DNA of 64,000 bases, from assembly GCA_903895595.1 (NCBI GenBank), contig CAITUP010000141.1:1-64000 (forward strand), read 5' to 3'. The notes beneath the pieces are model-generated. The model was not told the origin of the DNA and searched no databases. It saw only the letters and a list, made by a program, of their open reading frames with translations. This DNA is from an uncultured Acetobacteraceae bacterium. Lineage in GTDB: Bacteria > Pseudomonadota > Alphaproteobacteria > Acetobacterales > Acetobacteraceae. The translations under genes and the position numbers were made by a program. Below, in pieces: positions 9,546-18,842 of this stretch (within the stretch, counting starts at the first letter, position 1; each line of letters begins with the position of its first letter).

Positions 9546-9926
9546 ATGGAACGGCGGCTGTTGCAGGCCGCCGTTCTGTTGGCCGGCATTGTGCCGGTGT
9601 CCGCGGGATCGGCGGGGGTGATCCTCGGCGCCGGCCTCGCGGGCGGCGGCGGGACCGATCTGGACAGTCATGTCCGGTATTTGTCGGGGCTGTTGCTGGG
9701 GATTGGACTGGTTTTCTGGTCCCTGGTGCCGCGAATCGAACGCCACGCGGTGCTGTTCCGCGTGCTGACGCTGATCGTGTTTGTCGGCGGACTCGGGCGC
9801 TTGCTGGGGGTGTTCGTCGTCGGCCAGCCATCCGCCCCGATGACGGCGGCATTGGGGATGGAGCTGGTGGTAACGCCGCTGCTCTGCTGGTGGCAAGGGC
9901 GGCTCGCCCGACTGTCCGCAGTTTAG
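9546..9926 (+). CDS. DUF4345-like small membrane protein
   Basis: A 126-residue protein with four predicted membrane segments (about residues 7-29, 46-60, 70-92, 100-118). The spacing and the RYLSGLLLGIGLVFWSLVPRIERH block resemble the DUF4345 family, whose function is unknown. It starts four bases after the BKACE stop and so is probably co-transcribed with it. No signal for a specific role is visible. Confidence 0.75.
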   Translation: MERRLLQAAVLLAGIVPVSAGSAGVILGAGLAGGGGTDLDSHVRYLSGLLLGIGLVFWSLVPRIERHAVLFRVLTLIVFVGGLGRLLGVFVVGQPSAPMTAALGMELVVTPLLCWWQGRLARLSAV

Positions 9927-10014
9927 GCAAAAAGCAAAAACACACGCCATCATTCCGCCACTTGGCTGGGCGTTAATATTCTGGCAACAGGGCGCCTCAG
10001 CCGCCCATTTTCGA

Positions 10015-11610
10015 GTGCCCCACTCCCCCATGCAGCCCGTTCCCACACGCGCTTTCGATCCCGCCAGCCCTGCTCGGCGGACCATGATCGGCGTCGCCAG
10101 CGTGCTGCTGCTGGGGGCCGCGCTGGCCATCATGCTGTTCGCCGTCATGCGCACGCCGCTGAAGGACGATATCGCCTGGCTGCTATACGTGGCGCGCCGC
10201 TGGATGGCCGGACGTGCGCTGTATGTGGACGTGGTGGAGGTCAACCCGCCTCTGATCGTCTGGCTCTCGGCGGTGCCCATCCAGATTGGCGGATGGCTCG
10301 ATATCGACCCGCAGCGCATCGCGATGCCGTTCTTTATCGTATCCGTCATGGGCTGTGCCTGGTGGGCCGCGGCGCTGCTGCGCGCCAGGGGCGGTTTATT
10401 CGCCGATCGGCTGCCGGTGTTCGCGGTCATCGGGTCGGTGTTGCTGATCGTGCCCGCGGCCGATTTGGGCCAGCGGGAGCATCTGCTGGTCGCCGCCATG
10501 CTGCCCTACTTCGTGTTGTTCGCTGGGGCGCTGGATCGCGCGCCGCCAAAACGGCTCATTGGCCTCGCCGCGGGTATTTTGGCCGGGTTGGGTTGCGCGT
10601 TGAAACCTCGCTATGCCGGGGTGTTCGTGGCGCTGGAATGCGTCGCGCTGCTGCAAGGACTGCGCCCCTGGCGTGTCATGCCGATCGCCGCCGCCACGAC
10701 CATGGCGCTGTATGGTGCCGCTGTCGCTTTGACCTGCCCCGCGTATTTGACCCGAGCGGTGCCGCTGGCTTTGGCGTTGTACGGCGGGACGGATGTGCCG
10801 TTTACCTCCCTGCTCGTGGACAGCCTGCCGTTGATTCTGGGCGAGGTCATCGCCCTGCTGCTGTGGCACCACGCTCGTAAGGACCTGCCAGAGCGCAATC
10901 TGCTGCTCACTCTGGTCGCCTTCGCCGCCGCCAGCACGGTGATCTGCTTCATCGACGGCAAGGACTGGTTTTACCACCGCCTGCCCGCCACCATCGTGAC
11001 CGTCCTGGCGCTGCTGTGCTGGGCGATCTCGACGTGGCTGCACCGGCACTCGGAAGCCCGCAGCCTGCGCCTGCCGATGGCCATGGCCGGCATCGCCGCG
11101 ATGGTGTTCAGCGTCACCGCCTTCCAGCGCCTGGAGCCCGAGGTCGCGCTGGCGATGGAGCCTGAGGTCACCACCGTCCAGAAGCTGGAGCAGCTCGTCC
11201 GCCAGCAGCATGCCCGCACCTATATTGCCTTCTCCGAGTGGATCGCGTTGGGCTTCCCCGTGGTGAACAACACCGGCGTCGCCTGGGCGTCCCGCTTCGA
11301 TTCCATGTGGGCCTTGAAGGGGGAGCTGTGGCGCGCCCGCTTCGACCCGGCCGGCACGAAGGAATTCCCCATCCGCCGCTGGGTCGCGCACGATTTCATC
11401 GCCGGCTGCCCCGATATCGCGGTCGTCGATACGCGGGAAGCCACCGATTACATCCGTGTCCTGAGCGTCGCCGATCCGTCGTTCGCCCGTGTGTGGACGC
11501 GCTACAAGCCGATCGCGTCGTTCGACGGTCTGACCGTCTACCGCCGCGGCAAAGCCGGCTGCATCGATCCCTGGGTCGCCGCCGAGGCTCGGGTGACCGC
11601 GTCGCGGTAG
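10015..11610 (+). CDS. GT-C type membrane protein, probable glycosyltransferase
   Basis: A 531-residue polytopic membrane protein. After the first membrane helix it has a periplasmic loop with acidic residues (LKDDIAWLLYVARRWMAG) and then LYVDVVEVNPPLIVWL. This layout is seen in ArnT/PMT-like GT-C enzymes, which move a sugar from a polyprenyl-phosphate carrier in the inner membrane. About ten to twelve helices follow, then a soluble C-terminal tail of roughly 150 residues. The acceptor is unknown. The first start is GTG; an ATG five codons later at 10030 is equally good. The preceding 88-bp gap is unremarkable. Confidence 0.7.
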   Translation: MPHSPMQPVPTRAFDPASPARRTMIGVASVLLLGAALAIMLFAVMRTPLKDDIAWLLYVARRWMAGRALYVDVVEVNPPLIVWLSAVPIQIGGWLDIDPQRIAMPFFIVSVMGCAWWAAALLRARGGLFADRLPVFAVIGSVLLIVPAADLGQREHLLVAAMLPYFVLFAGALDRAPPKRLIGLAAGILAGLGCALKPRYAGVFVALECVALLQGLRPWRVMPIAAATTMALYGAAVALTCPAYLTRAVPLALALYGGTDVPFTSLLVDSLPLILGEVIALLLWHHARKDLPERNLLLTLVAFAAASTVICFIDGKDWFYHRLPATIVTVLALLCWAISTWLHRHSEARSLRLPMAMAGIAAMVFSVTAFQRLEPEVALAMEPEVTTVQKLEQLVRQQHARTYIAFSEWIALGFPVVNNTGVAWASRFDSMWALKGELWRARFDPAGTKEFPIRRWVAHDFIAGCPDIAVVDTREATDYIRVLSVADPSFARVWTRYKPIASFDGLTVYRRGKAGCIDPWVAAEARVTASR

Positions 11611-11611
11611 C

Positions 11612-12367
11612 TTACCGCACTAGCCCCAGCGCCACCCCCTCCACATCCGTCGCCGCTGCGCACCCTGGATGCCGTGTCAGCAGCGGCGCCTGGCGCCGGA
11701 TCGTGTCCCGCACCTTGTCGTCCCGCCGGACCACCCCGGCCAACCCAGGCTCGAACTGCAGAAACGTCGCGCAGGCCCGGCGCAGCGTTGCGTACGTCCG
11801 ATCCCCGCCGGCAACCGAGGACGCCAGATTAACGACCACCCGCGCCTCCCCATCCGGCCGATCCGCGCGAAACAGCTTCAACACCGCATAGGCATCCGTC
11901 AGGCTGGTCGGTTCCTCGGTCGCCAGCACCAGTAGCAGGTCCGAGGCCGCTGCCATCCGCCGCACCGCGCGTTCTACCCCCGCACCAAGGTCCAGCAGCA
12001 CGTCATCGTAGGACCTTGCCCCCGCGCGCGGCATGGCCAGCACCGTTTCCAGATGTGCCGGGTCCAACCCCGACAACGATCCGGACCCGGACCGTCCCGC
12101 CAGAATATCGAACCCGCCACGCGGTTCCCGCACCACCGCCTCGGCCAGCCCGACCCGGCCTTCCAGTACCGACCCGAGGTCGTATTCAGGCACCAAACCC
12201 AGCTGCACATCGATATTCGCCAGCCCCAGATCGCCATCGAACAGCAACACCTGCCGGCCCAACCGGGTCAGCGCATGCGCCAGCGTGATCGCGAACCAGG
12301 TCTTGCCGACGCCTCCTTTCCCGGAGGCAATGGCGATCAGGCGCGGGCGAAAACTGTCAGCGGTCAT
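11612..12367 (-). CDS. flhG: FlhG/FleN-type MinD-like ATPase
   Basis: A 251-residue deviant-Walker ATPase. IASGKGGVGKTWFAITLA (about residues 12-29) is the MinD/ParA P-loop with the signature lysine, followed by LLFDGDLGLANIDVQLGL (Walker A'). FlhG restricts flagellar number by acting with FlhF at the pole. The C-terminal amphipathic helix is short or absent. The start overlaps the flhF stop by 11 bases, and it is the last gene of the leftward flagellar operon. It converges on the GT-C gene with no gap. Confidence 0.88.
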   Translation of the reverse strand: MTADSFRPRLIAIASGKGGVGKTWFAITLAHALTRLGRQVLLFDGDLGLANIDVQLGLVPEYDLGSVLEGRVGLAEAVVREPRGGFDILAGRSGSGSLSGLDPAHLETVLAMPRAGARSYDDVLLDLGAGVERAVRRMAAASDLLLVLATEEPTSLTDAYAVLKLFRADRPDGEARVVVNLASSVAGGDRTYATLRRACATFLQFEPGLAGVVRRDDKVRDTIRRQAPLLTRHPGCAAATDVEGVALGLVR

Positions 12368-13226
12368 GGCGGGGTGTCCCGGTACGAAGCAGGCGGTGCA
12401 GCAGAAAATCAGGCGTCAACGGTACGAGCCCGTCGGGGATGCCGGTTCCGATCCCGGCCTCGGTCAGCGCCAAACGTCCGGCGTGAGCTGCGGCCAGCAA
12501 CCCGCCGAGGCGGCGACTGAGGTCCAACCGGGTCGCGATCAAACTGTCCGCCCCCAGCGCGGCATAGGCCTGGCCAAGTTCCCCAGCCTCTGCCGGGTCC
12601 AATCCGCTGGGCAGTACCAGCACCACCCGAGCATCGGCCGCACCGATCAGGGCGCGCAGGGAGTCTGCCTGGGCGGGGTCGAACGGATCCGATCCCGGTG
12701 CATCGATCAGCACCGGTGCCCCATTCCGGCGCAGTTGTGGCGCGCGGGCCATCGTCAACGGGTCCGGGGCGTGAATCAGCTTCACGCCCAATACCCGGGT
12801 GAACGCGAGCAACTGCTCCGTCGCGCCGGCCTTGTTGCCATCGGCGGCGACGATCATGGGGACGATCCCGCTCAGCATCAGCCGTGTCGCGAGCCGCACC
12901 ACCGTCAGCGTCTTTCCCGCTCCCGGCGGTCCGGCGATCAGCAGCGGGCGATCGAACGCCAAAGCGCCGAACCGCAAAGGACCGTCCAACGGACCCGTCT
13001 CCAGCGCCGATCGTAACGGTTCCGGCACCCCATGAAATTGCAATACCGCCACGCGGTTCGGCTCCGGCGCCGGCAACGGCCGCTCCGCCTCCTCCAGCGC
13101 CGCGGTCACCTCCACCCCGTCCGAAACCCGGCGGGTCCCGACAATCAACGCATCCGCCCCCAGGTCGGCGCGCACCTTCGCCATCGCCTCGGGAACCGAT
13201 GCCGCCCGGTAAAGCTTCAGGCGCAT
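12357..13226 (-). CDS. flhF: FlhF-type SRP-like GTPase
   Basis: A 289-residue protein. The N-terminal segment MRLKLYRAASVPEAMAKVRA and DALIVGTRRV is typical of FlhF. The NG domain has a P-loop GPPGAGKT (about residues 98-105), VAADGNKAGATEQL (G2-like) and LIDAPGSDPFD (G3-like). It is shorter than many FlhF proteins because the basic B domain is much reduced. It places the flagellum at the pole and interacts with FlhG. It follows flhA by 16 bases. Confidence 0.85.
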   Translation of the reverse strand: MRLKLYRAASVPEAMAKVRADLGADALIVGTRRVSDGVEVTAALEEAERPLPAPEPNRVAVLQFHGVPEPLRSALETGPLDGPLRFGALAFDRPLLIAGPPGAGKTLTVVRLATRLMLSGIVPMIVAADGNKAGATEQLLAFTRVLGVKLIHAPDPLTMARAPQLRRNGAPVLIDAPGSDPFDPAQADSLRALIGAADARVVLVLPSGLDPAEAGELGQAYAALGADSLIATRLDLSRRLGGLLAAAHAGRLALTEAGIGTGIPDGLVPLTPDFLLHRLLRTGTPRHDR

Positions 13227-13242
13227 GGCGGGTTAGGATCGA

Positions 13243-15327
13243 TCATATCGTCCCCACGGTGCGTATCCTCACCTTCGGGAAAATCTCCATCTGCGACAGC
13301 ACCGGGGTGCCGGGACGGAAACGTTCCACGATCGCCCGCACATGCCCGCGGATCGTGCCGCTCGTCAGCAGAACCGGACTCTCCCCCGCCGCTGTCGCCG
13401 TATCGAACGCATTGCGCAGCGCCTGCATGAATGCCTGCAATTTGCTCGGCGCCATCGCCAGTTGACGGTCGTCGGGCGGGCCGGTCAGAGCCTCTTGAAA
13501 CGCGGCCTCCCAATCGGGGGAAAGCGTGATCAGCGGGATGAACCCTTGCGGCCCCACATGCGAATCGCTGATCTGTCGCGCCAAACGGATACGGACATGG
13601 GCGACGATGGCCGGGACGGCGCGTATCGTTGCGCCGCAAGCCTCCTGTATGCCCTCCAGAATGGTGGAAAGATCGCGCACCGAAACGCGTTCGGCCAACA
13701 GCATTTGCAACACACGTTGCACCCCGCCAACGGTGATCTGGGCCGGGATCAGATCGGCGACCAGCTTCTGCTGCTCCCGCGGGAGTTCGTCCAGCAGATT
13801 CTGCGTTTCCGCGTGGGACAGGAGTTCGGCAACATTCTCCCGCACCAGTTCGGTCAAGTGTGTAGTCAATACACTGGGTGGATCGACGACGGTGCAGCCG
13901 CGGAACATCGCCTCTTCCCGGGTCTCCGGCTCGATCCACATCGCCGGCAGGCCGAATGCCGGTTCGCGGGTCTCTTCGCCGGATATGGGCGGCGTCGCGC
14001 CGGCGGGGTCCATGGCCAGCAGCATGGTGGGGCGGAGTTCGCCTTTGCCGGCCTCGATTTCCTTGATGCGGACGACGTATTCGTTGGCGGGCAGTTGCAT
14101 GTTGTCCTGAATGCGGACCGGGGGCAGCACGAACCCCATTTCGGCCGCGATGGCCCGGCGCAGTCCTTTGATCTGTTCCGTCAGGCGGGGCGTGTCGCCG
14201 CCGGCCAGCGAGAGCAACCCGTACCCCAACTCCACCCGGATCATATCCATCCGCAACGACTCGGCGATGGGCGGTTCGGTCGCGACCGGCGCCGGTTCGG
14301 CTGCATCCGCCGCCAATTCCGGATGCCGGTGCCGCAGCCAAGCCGCCCCACCGGCCAGCCCGGCCAGCGCCACGAACGGCATGAACGGCAGACCCGGCAT
14401 CAGTCCGAGGACCAGCGCCGCCCCCGACGCCATTGCCAGCGGTTTGGGATTGCCGCCGAGCTGGCGGATCAGCGCGACGTCGGCCGAACCCTCCATCCCG
14501 CCTTTGGTGACGACGATGCCGGCGGAGACCGAGACCAATAACGACGGTATTTGCGAAACCAAGCCGTCGCCGGCGGTTAGAGTGGTGAAGGTGGCGGCGG
14601 CTTCCGCGAACGGCATCCCGTGGCGGATCACGCCGATCGTCAGCCCGCCGATGATGTTGATAACCGTGATCAACAGGGCGGCGATGGCATCGCCCCGCAC
14701 GAATTTCGCGGCACCGTCCATGGCGCCGTAGAAACCGCTTTCCTCCTCCAGCTCCTTGCGGCGGCGGCGGGCGATTTTCTCGTCGATCAGCCCGGCGGAG
14801 AGGTCCGCGTCAATGGCCATCTGCTTGCCGGGCATCGCATCCAAGCTGAAACGCGCGGCGACTTCGGCGATGCGGCCGGAGCCTTTGGTGATGACCATGA
14901 AGTTCACGACCAGCAGGATCGAGAACACGATCAACCCGATCACCACGTCCCCGCCCATGAGGAACCCGCCGAACGCCGCGACGACATGGCCGGCGGCGGT
15001 GGGGCCTTCGTTGCCTTGCGACAGGATCAGCCGGGTGGTCGCCACGTTCAGCGACAGGCGCAGTAGAGTGGTCAGCAGCAGCAATGTCGGAAAACTGGTG
15101 AAATCGAGCGGCCGGCGCAGGAACAATGCGACCATCAGCACCAGGACGGCCGCGGTGATGGACAGCGCCAGCCCGATATCCAGCAGCACCGTCGGCAACG
15201 GCAGGACCAGCACGGACAGCAGCGCCACCACGCCCAGCGCCAAGCCGATGTCGCTGCCCGGCGCATAGCGGCGCACCCCGGCCATGAGGCCCGGCGGCAG
15301 TCCGGCGAGGAGGGCGGAGGCTGGCAT
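13243..15327 (-). CDS. flhA: Flagellar export apparatus protein FlhA
   Basis: A 694-residue FlhA, full length. The N-terminal half has about eight membrane helices with the conserved FHIPEP-region sequence (FPTLLLLTTLLRLSLNVATTRLIL) and the cytoplasmic loop SGRIAEVAARFSLDAMPGKQMAIDAD without interruption. The C-terminal cytosolic domain, from about residue 350, is the docking site for export chaperones. FlhA is the main membrane channel component of the flagellar type III export gate. It is separated from the upstream flbD-like gene by 180 bp of hairpin-rich DNA, the only real gap in the operon. Confidence 0.97.
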   Translation of the reverse strand: MPASALLAGLPPGLMAGVRRYAPGSDIGLALGVVALLSVLVLPLPTVLLDIGLALSITAAVLVLMVALFLRRPLDFTSFPTLLLLTTLLRLSLNVATTRLILSQGNEGPTAAGHVVAAFGGFLMGGDVVIGLIVFSILLVVNFMVITKGSGRIAEVAARFSLDAMPGKQMAIDADLSAGLIDEKIARRRRKELEEESGFYGAMDGAAKFVRGDAIAALLITVINIIGGLTIGVIRHGMPFAEAAATFTTLTAGDGLVSQIPSLLVSVSAGIVVTKGGMEGSADVALIRQLGGNPKPLAMASGAALVLGLMPGLPFMPFVALAGLAGGAAWLRHRHPELAADAAEPAPVATEPPIAESLRMDMIRVELGYGLLSLAGGDTPRLTEQIKGLRRAIAAEMGFVLPPVRIQDNMQLPANEYVVRIKEIEAGKGELRPTMLLAMDPAGATPPISGEETREPAFGLPAMWIEPETREEAMFRGCTVVDPPSVLTTHLTELVRENVAELLSHAETQNLLDELPREQQKLVADLIPAQITVGGVQRVLQMLLAERVSVRDLSTILEGIQEACGATIRAVPAIVAHVRIRLARQISDSHVGPQGFIPLITLSPDWEAAFQEALTGPPDDRQLAMAPSKLQAFMQALRNAFDTATAAGESPVLLTSGTIRGHVRAIVERFRPGTPVLSQMEIFPKVRIRTVGTI

Positions 15328-15342
15328 CAGCCGCCTAAACGC

Positions 15343-15432
15343 GTCATCCCCGGGCTTGTCCCGGGAACCAGATCACGCACAATTTCGCGATTTCCCGTCG
15401 GTATTTGTCCACGGGGCAAGCCCGGGGATGAC
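15343..15432. repeat. Inverted repeat with perfect 16-bp arms
   Basis: GTCATCCCCGGGCTTG (15343-15358) is matched exactly by CAAGCCCGGGGATGAC (15417-15432); a further four bases pair with one mismatch. The 58-base interior is not coding. GTCATCCCCGGGCTTG-type sequences are common dispersed intergenic palindromes in alphaproteobacteria, so this looks like such an element inside the flagellar operon. It could also act as a transcript-stabilising or processing stem before flhA. Confidence 0.7.
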
Positions 15433-15470
15433 GGAAAGGGGAGACCACAGTGCGGTAGTATTAGTCGGCG

Positions 15471-15490
15471 ATGCCGACCTGCGTCGGCAT
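15471..15490. terminator. 8-bp hairpin after the flbD-like gene
   Basis: ATGCCGAC and GTCGGCAT pair perfectly around CTGC, 17 bases past the stop of the flbD-like gene. No T-run follows on the minus strand. It may be part of the neighbouring dispersed repeat rather than a terminator. Confidence 0.35.
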
Positions 15491-15507
15491 GACGGGAAAT
15501 CCCCATA

Positions 15508-16845
15508 TCAAGCTGCCATATTCGAAGGCGGCGGCGGTACCGGCATGCCCTGGGCAACGTAGTCCTTCAGCTTGTTCCGCAATGCCCGAATGGAGATCCC
15601 CAAAATCGTCGCCGCATGTGTCCGGTTGCCCAATGTCCGAGAAACCGTTTCGATAATCAAATACCTTTCCACCTCATCCATCCGCCGCCCGACCAGACCT
15701 GCGATCCCGCCCTGCGGCGCGCTGGCCGAAGCGCCACCGCCAGGCGCCGGAGGGCCAAGCTCGATCGCCTCGATCCCGATATCGTTCCCCTCGGCCAGCA
15801 GCACCGCGCGGTGGATGGTATTTTCCAACTCCCGCACATTGCCGCGCCAGCGATGCGCGGTCAGCCGCAGCAGACCGTCCGCCGAAACCGGCCGGTACGA
15901 CAATCCGTTCACATCGGCATACTTACGAGCAAAATGTTCCGACAGCGCCGCGATATCCCCCGGCCGGTCCCGCAGGCTGGGCACTGTCAACGAAACGACG
16001 TTCAGGCGGAAATACAAATCCTCCCGAAACCGCCCGGCGCGCGCGTCGGCCAGCAGATCGCGGTTGGTGGTCGCCAGGATGCGCACGTCGATCTTGACCG
16101 GCGTATCGCCGCCCAGCCGGTCGATCTCCCGCTCCTGCAAGGCGCGCAGTAGCTTCGCCTGTAGCCGCACATCCATTTCGCTGATTTCGTCCAGCAGCAA
16201 GGTCCCGCCCTGCGCCGCCTCGAACTTACCGATGCGTCGCGCCAGCGCCCCGGAGAACGCGCCTTTCTCATGCCCGAACAATTCGCTTTCCAGCAGATTC
16301 TCCGGGATCGCCGCGCAATTCAGCGCCACGAACGGGCCGCCGGAGCGGCGGGAGCGGCGATGGATATGCCGCGCCAACACCTCCTTACCGGTGCCGGATT
16401 CACCGGCGATCAGGACGGAAGCCTCCGACTTCGCCACCTGCTCCGCCCGCCGCACCGCCGCGGCCATGATGGGATCGTTGACGATCATGGCGTGGGATTC
16501 GCCCGACGCGGCCTCCAGGATCGCGGCGATCAGATCGGGATCGGGCGGCAGAGGCAGAAACTCCCGCGCGCCTGCCTGGATCGCACGCACCGCCGCATCC
16601 GGGTCGTCGTTGGTGCCGCAGGCGACGACGGGTACGTTGATCCGCTCCAACGCCAGCGCCCGCACCACCGCGCCCACGTCGTGTGCCAGATCGCACAGCA
16701 CCAGATCCAGCCGAGCATCTGCCCGCAGCCGGGGCATCGCCCGGTCGGCATCGTCCGCGTGATCCAGCTTGGCGCCTCGGGCGATCGCGATCCGCGCGGC
16801 CTGCCCCAAATCCCCCGCCAGCGACCCGATAATCAGCACTTTCAT
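15508..16845 (-). CDS. flbD: Sigma-54-dependent flagellar activator, FlbD-like
   Basis: A 445-residue regulator with a receiver-like domain (residues 1-115), an AAA+ sigma-54 activator domain (about 118-350) and a C-terminal Fis-type helix-turn-helix (ETVSRTLGNRTHAATILGIS region). The receiver lacks the usual acidic pair near its start (MKVLIIGSLAG) but keeps an aspartate at 52, as in FlbD/FleQ-like proteins that need not be phosphorylated. Walker A is GESGTGKE (148-155) and Walker B is TLLLDEIS. The sigma-54 contact loop reads GAFSGA (195-200) in place of GAFTGA. It overlaps fliN by four bases (ATGA) and probably activates late flagellar genes. Confidence 0.88.
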   Translation of the reverse strand: MKVLIIGSLAGDLGQAARIAIARGAKLDHADDADRAMPRLRADARLDLVLCDLAHDVGAVVRALALERINVPVVACGTNDDPDAAVRAIQAGAREFLPLPPDPDLIAAILEAASGESHAMIVNDPIMAAAVRRAEQVAKSEASVLIAGESGTGKEVLARHIHRRSRRSGGPFVALNCAAIPENLLESELFGHEKGAFSGALARRIGKFEAAQGGTLLLDEISEMDVRLQAKLLRALQEREIDRLGGDTPVKIDVRILATTNRDLLADARAGRFREDLYFRLNVVSLTVPSLRDRPGDIAALSEHFARKYADVNGLSYRPVSADGLLRLTAHRWRGNVRELENTIHRAVLLAEGNDIGIEAIELGPPAPGGGASASAPQGGIAGLVGRRMDEVERYLIIETVSRTLGNRTHAATILGISIRALRNKLKDYVAQGMPVPPPPSNMAA

Positions 16846-17165
16846 GATTGCGCTCGGTCGGTCTTTACGATTTCCGTCATGGTCACGCCCAGCCGGTTGT
16901 CGTCGACCATGACGACCTCACCCCGGGCCACCAGGCGGTTGTTGACGTAGATGTCGATGGCCTCTCCCAACTTGCGGTCCAGCTCCACCACCGCGCCGCG
17001 GCCGAGTTTCAGCAGCTGGCTTACCTGCATGGTGGTTTTTCCGAGCACCGCGGAAAGAGTGACGGGGATGTCGTAGACCGCTTCCAGCTCGCGCCCGGAG
17101 CGCGGGGTGTTGGCTTCCGGCGCTTGGGGTTCGTTCAGTTCGGCGAGTTCCATGTCATTCGACAT
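16842..17165 (-). CDS. fliN: Flagellar motor switch protein FliN
   Basis: A 107-residue FliN with a SpoA domain: VYDIPVTLSAVLGKTTMQVSQLL, LGRGAVVELDRKLGEAIDIYVNN and RLVARGEVVMVDDNRLGVTMTEI. It forms part of the cytoplasmic C ring. The ATG at 17165 begins MSNDMELAEL and overlaps the fliH stop by 11 bases; a second ATG at 17153 is possible. No fliM lies next to it, so the gene for that switch subunit is outside the window. Confidence 0.93.
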   Translation of the reverse strand: MSNDMELAELNEPQAPEANTPRSGRELEAVYDIPVTLSAVLGKTTMQVSQLLKLGRGAVVELDRKLGEAIDIYVNNRLVARGEVVMVDDNRLGVTMTEIVKTDRAQS

Positions 17166-17823
17166 TTTCGGTCTCTTTCCTGGTGATGGTTGCGCGGACG
17201 GCGGGAGACAGCAGCCCGGCGGGAGCAAGAATGTTTTCGATGTCGGCCCAAAGTCCGGCGGTATCCCGCCGAACCGATCCCGCCCGCCAGGAGATGCGCA
17301 TGTCCCCCGGCGGGATGGCATCGGTGGGGATCAGGCGCACGCGGTCCAGCAGGTCAGGGTCCAGGGCCGCGATCTCCTGCGTCAGCGCCGCCGTCATGTG
17401 GGGGCCGGTGCGCACGACGATCTCGGGTTCCTCGTGCAGCCGTGGCAAAATGGCTCGGACAATCGCGCGCAATTCGGCCTCGGCATGCCGCGCGCATAAA
17501 GCCGGGAACGCGGCGGCCAACGCATCCATGACCAGCCGGCCGATCGCTTCGGCGGCTTCCTCGGCAATGGTGCGGGCTTCCTCCCTGGCAGTATCCAGCC
17601 GGCCGGCGATGGCCAGCAGCGCATCGCGGGCGAGGACAAGGTTCGACTCTTCCGCCTCCGCCATGCCGGCGGCATGCCCTTCCCGCAACGCCTCCGCGCG
17701 GGCGGTCTGCAAGTCGGCGGCGCTGTAAACGGGTTCCACCGGCGCGGGTTCCGGTGGCTTGGCGACGGGACGCGGTTCGTCGAAATCCTCGGCGAAGACC
17801 AGATGGGCGGTTGCGTGGGCCAT
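17155..17823 (-). CDS. fliH: FliH-like flagellar assembly protein (FlbE type)
   Basis: A 222-residue protein with a proline-rich N-terminus, an alanine- and glutamate-rich central helix (about residues 35-100, likely coiled coil) and a C-terminal FliH/HrpE-like domain (RTGPHMTAALTQEIAALDP, IPPGDMRISWRAGSVRRD). FliH regulates the export ATPase FliI, which is not in this window. Between fliG and fliN this position is occupied by flbE/fliH in other alphaproteobacteria. The sequence is divergent, so the call rests on position as well as on the C-terminal motif. Its start overlaps the fliG stop by one base (TGATG). Confidence 0.78.
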   Translation of the reverse strand: MAHATAHLVFAEDFDEPRPVAKPPEPAPVEPVYSAADLQTARAEALREGHAAGMAEAEESNLVLARDALLAIAGRLDTAREEARTIAEEAAEAIGRLVMDALAAAFPALCARHAEAELRAIVRAILPRLHEEPEIVVRTGPHMTAALTQEIAALDPDLLDRVRLIPTDAIPPGDMRISWRAGSVRRDTAGLWADIENILAPAGLLSPAVRATITRKETENVE

Positions 17824-18842
17824 CAGTAGATCACCTCTTCGTCTTTGCCGGCCGCGATATCGATCAGGCCTTGCGCCGCCAGTTCCTTCGCCAGCAGCAC
17901 GATGCTGGCCTGCGCTTCATCCACATCGCGCAGCTTGACCGGCCCGAGGCCTTCCATGTCGTCGCGCAACATTTTGGCGGCGCGTTCCGACAGATTCCCG
18001 ATGAACAGTTCCTTGATCTTGTCGGACGCACCTTTCAGCGCGACGGGGAGCTTGTCCTTTTCGACGGAGCGCAGCAGCACCTGCACCGACGGGCCGGACA
18101 GGCGTTGCAGATCGTTGAAGGTGAACATCAGCGACTTGATGCGTTCGGACGCGTCGCGGTTGCGTTCCTCCAACCCGTTTAGGAACCGGGTTTCTGCCTG
18201 ACGATCCAGGTTGTTGAAGATGTCCGCCATCAACTCGTGCGCGTCGCGGCGGGCGCTGCGGGCGAGGTTGGACATGAACTCTGCCCGCAATGTTTTCTCC
18301 ACGCCGTCCAGAACCTCCTTCTGCACGGTTTCCATACGCAGCATCCGCATCACCACTTCCATGGCGAAGGTGTCGGGAAGCAGGCTCAGGACACGGGCGG
18401 AGTGATCCGGTTTCACTTTGGACAACACGACTGCCACGGTCTGCGGGTATTCGTTCTTGAGGTAATTCGCCAACACGTCTTCGCTGACATTGCCCAGCTT
18501 ATCCCACATCGTGCGACCGGCGGGACCGCGGATTTCGTCCATGATCTGTGCCACGCGATCGCGCGGCAACGCTTTTAGCAACAGGTTTTCTGTCGATTCG
18601 AAACTGCCGGTCAGGGCACCGGTCAGACCCATACCCTCCATAAATTCATTGCAAACCTGTTCCACCATGTCCGATCGGATATTACCGAGCTGCGCCATGG
18701 CGGAGGAGATGTCCTTGATTTCGTCCTCGTGCATCATGCCGAACAGGCGGCCGCAATGGTCTTCGCCCAACGCCATCATCATGATGGCAGCGCGCTCGGA
18801 GCCCCTCAGGTTACGAATGTCGCCGGATTTGTATTCAGGCAT
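17823..18842 (-). CDS. fliG: Flagellar motor switch protein FliG
   Basis: About 339 residues, full length. The N-terminal domain binds FliF ([23 protein letters not shown]), the middle domain carries the EHPQ-like motif region ([23 protein letters not shown]), and the C-terminal torque-generating domain contains [34 protein letters not shown] with charged residues that contact the stator. I chose the ATG at 18842 (MPEYKSGD); it overlaps the fliF stop by eight bases. Confidence 0.96.
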   Translation of the reverse strand: MPEYKSGDIRNLRGSERAAIMMMALGEDHCGRLFGMMHEDEIKDISSAMAQLGNIRSDMVEQVCNEFMEGMGLTGALTGSFESTENLLLKALPRDRVAQIMDEIRGPAGRTMWDKLGNVSEDVLANYLKNEYPQTVAVVLSKVKPDHSARVLSLLPDTFAMEVVMRMLRMETVQKEVLDGVEKTLRAEFMSNLARSARRDAHELMADIFNNLDRQAETRFLNGLEERNRDASERIKSLMFTFNDLQRLSGPSVQVLLRSVEKDKLPVALKGASDKIKELFIGNLSERAAKMLRDDMEGLGPVKLRDVDEAQASIVLLAKELAAQGLIDIAAGKDEEVIY

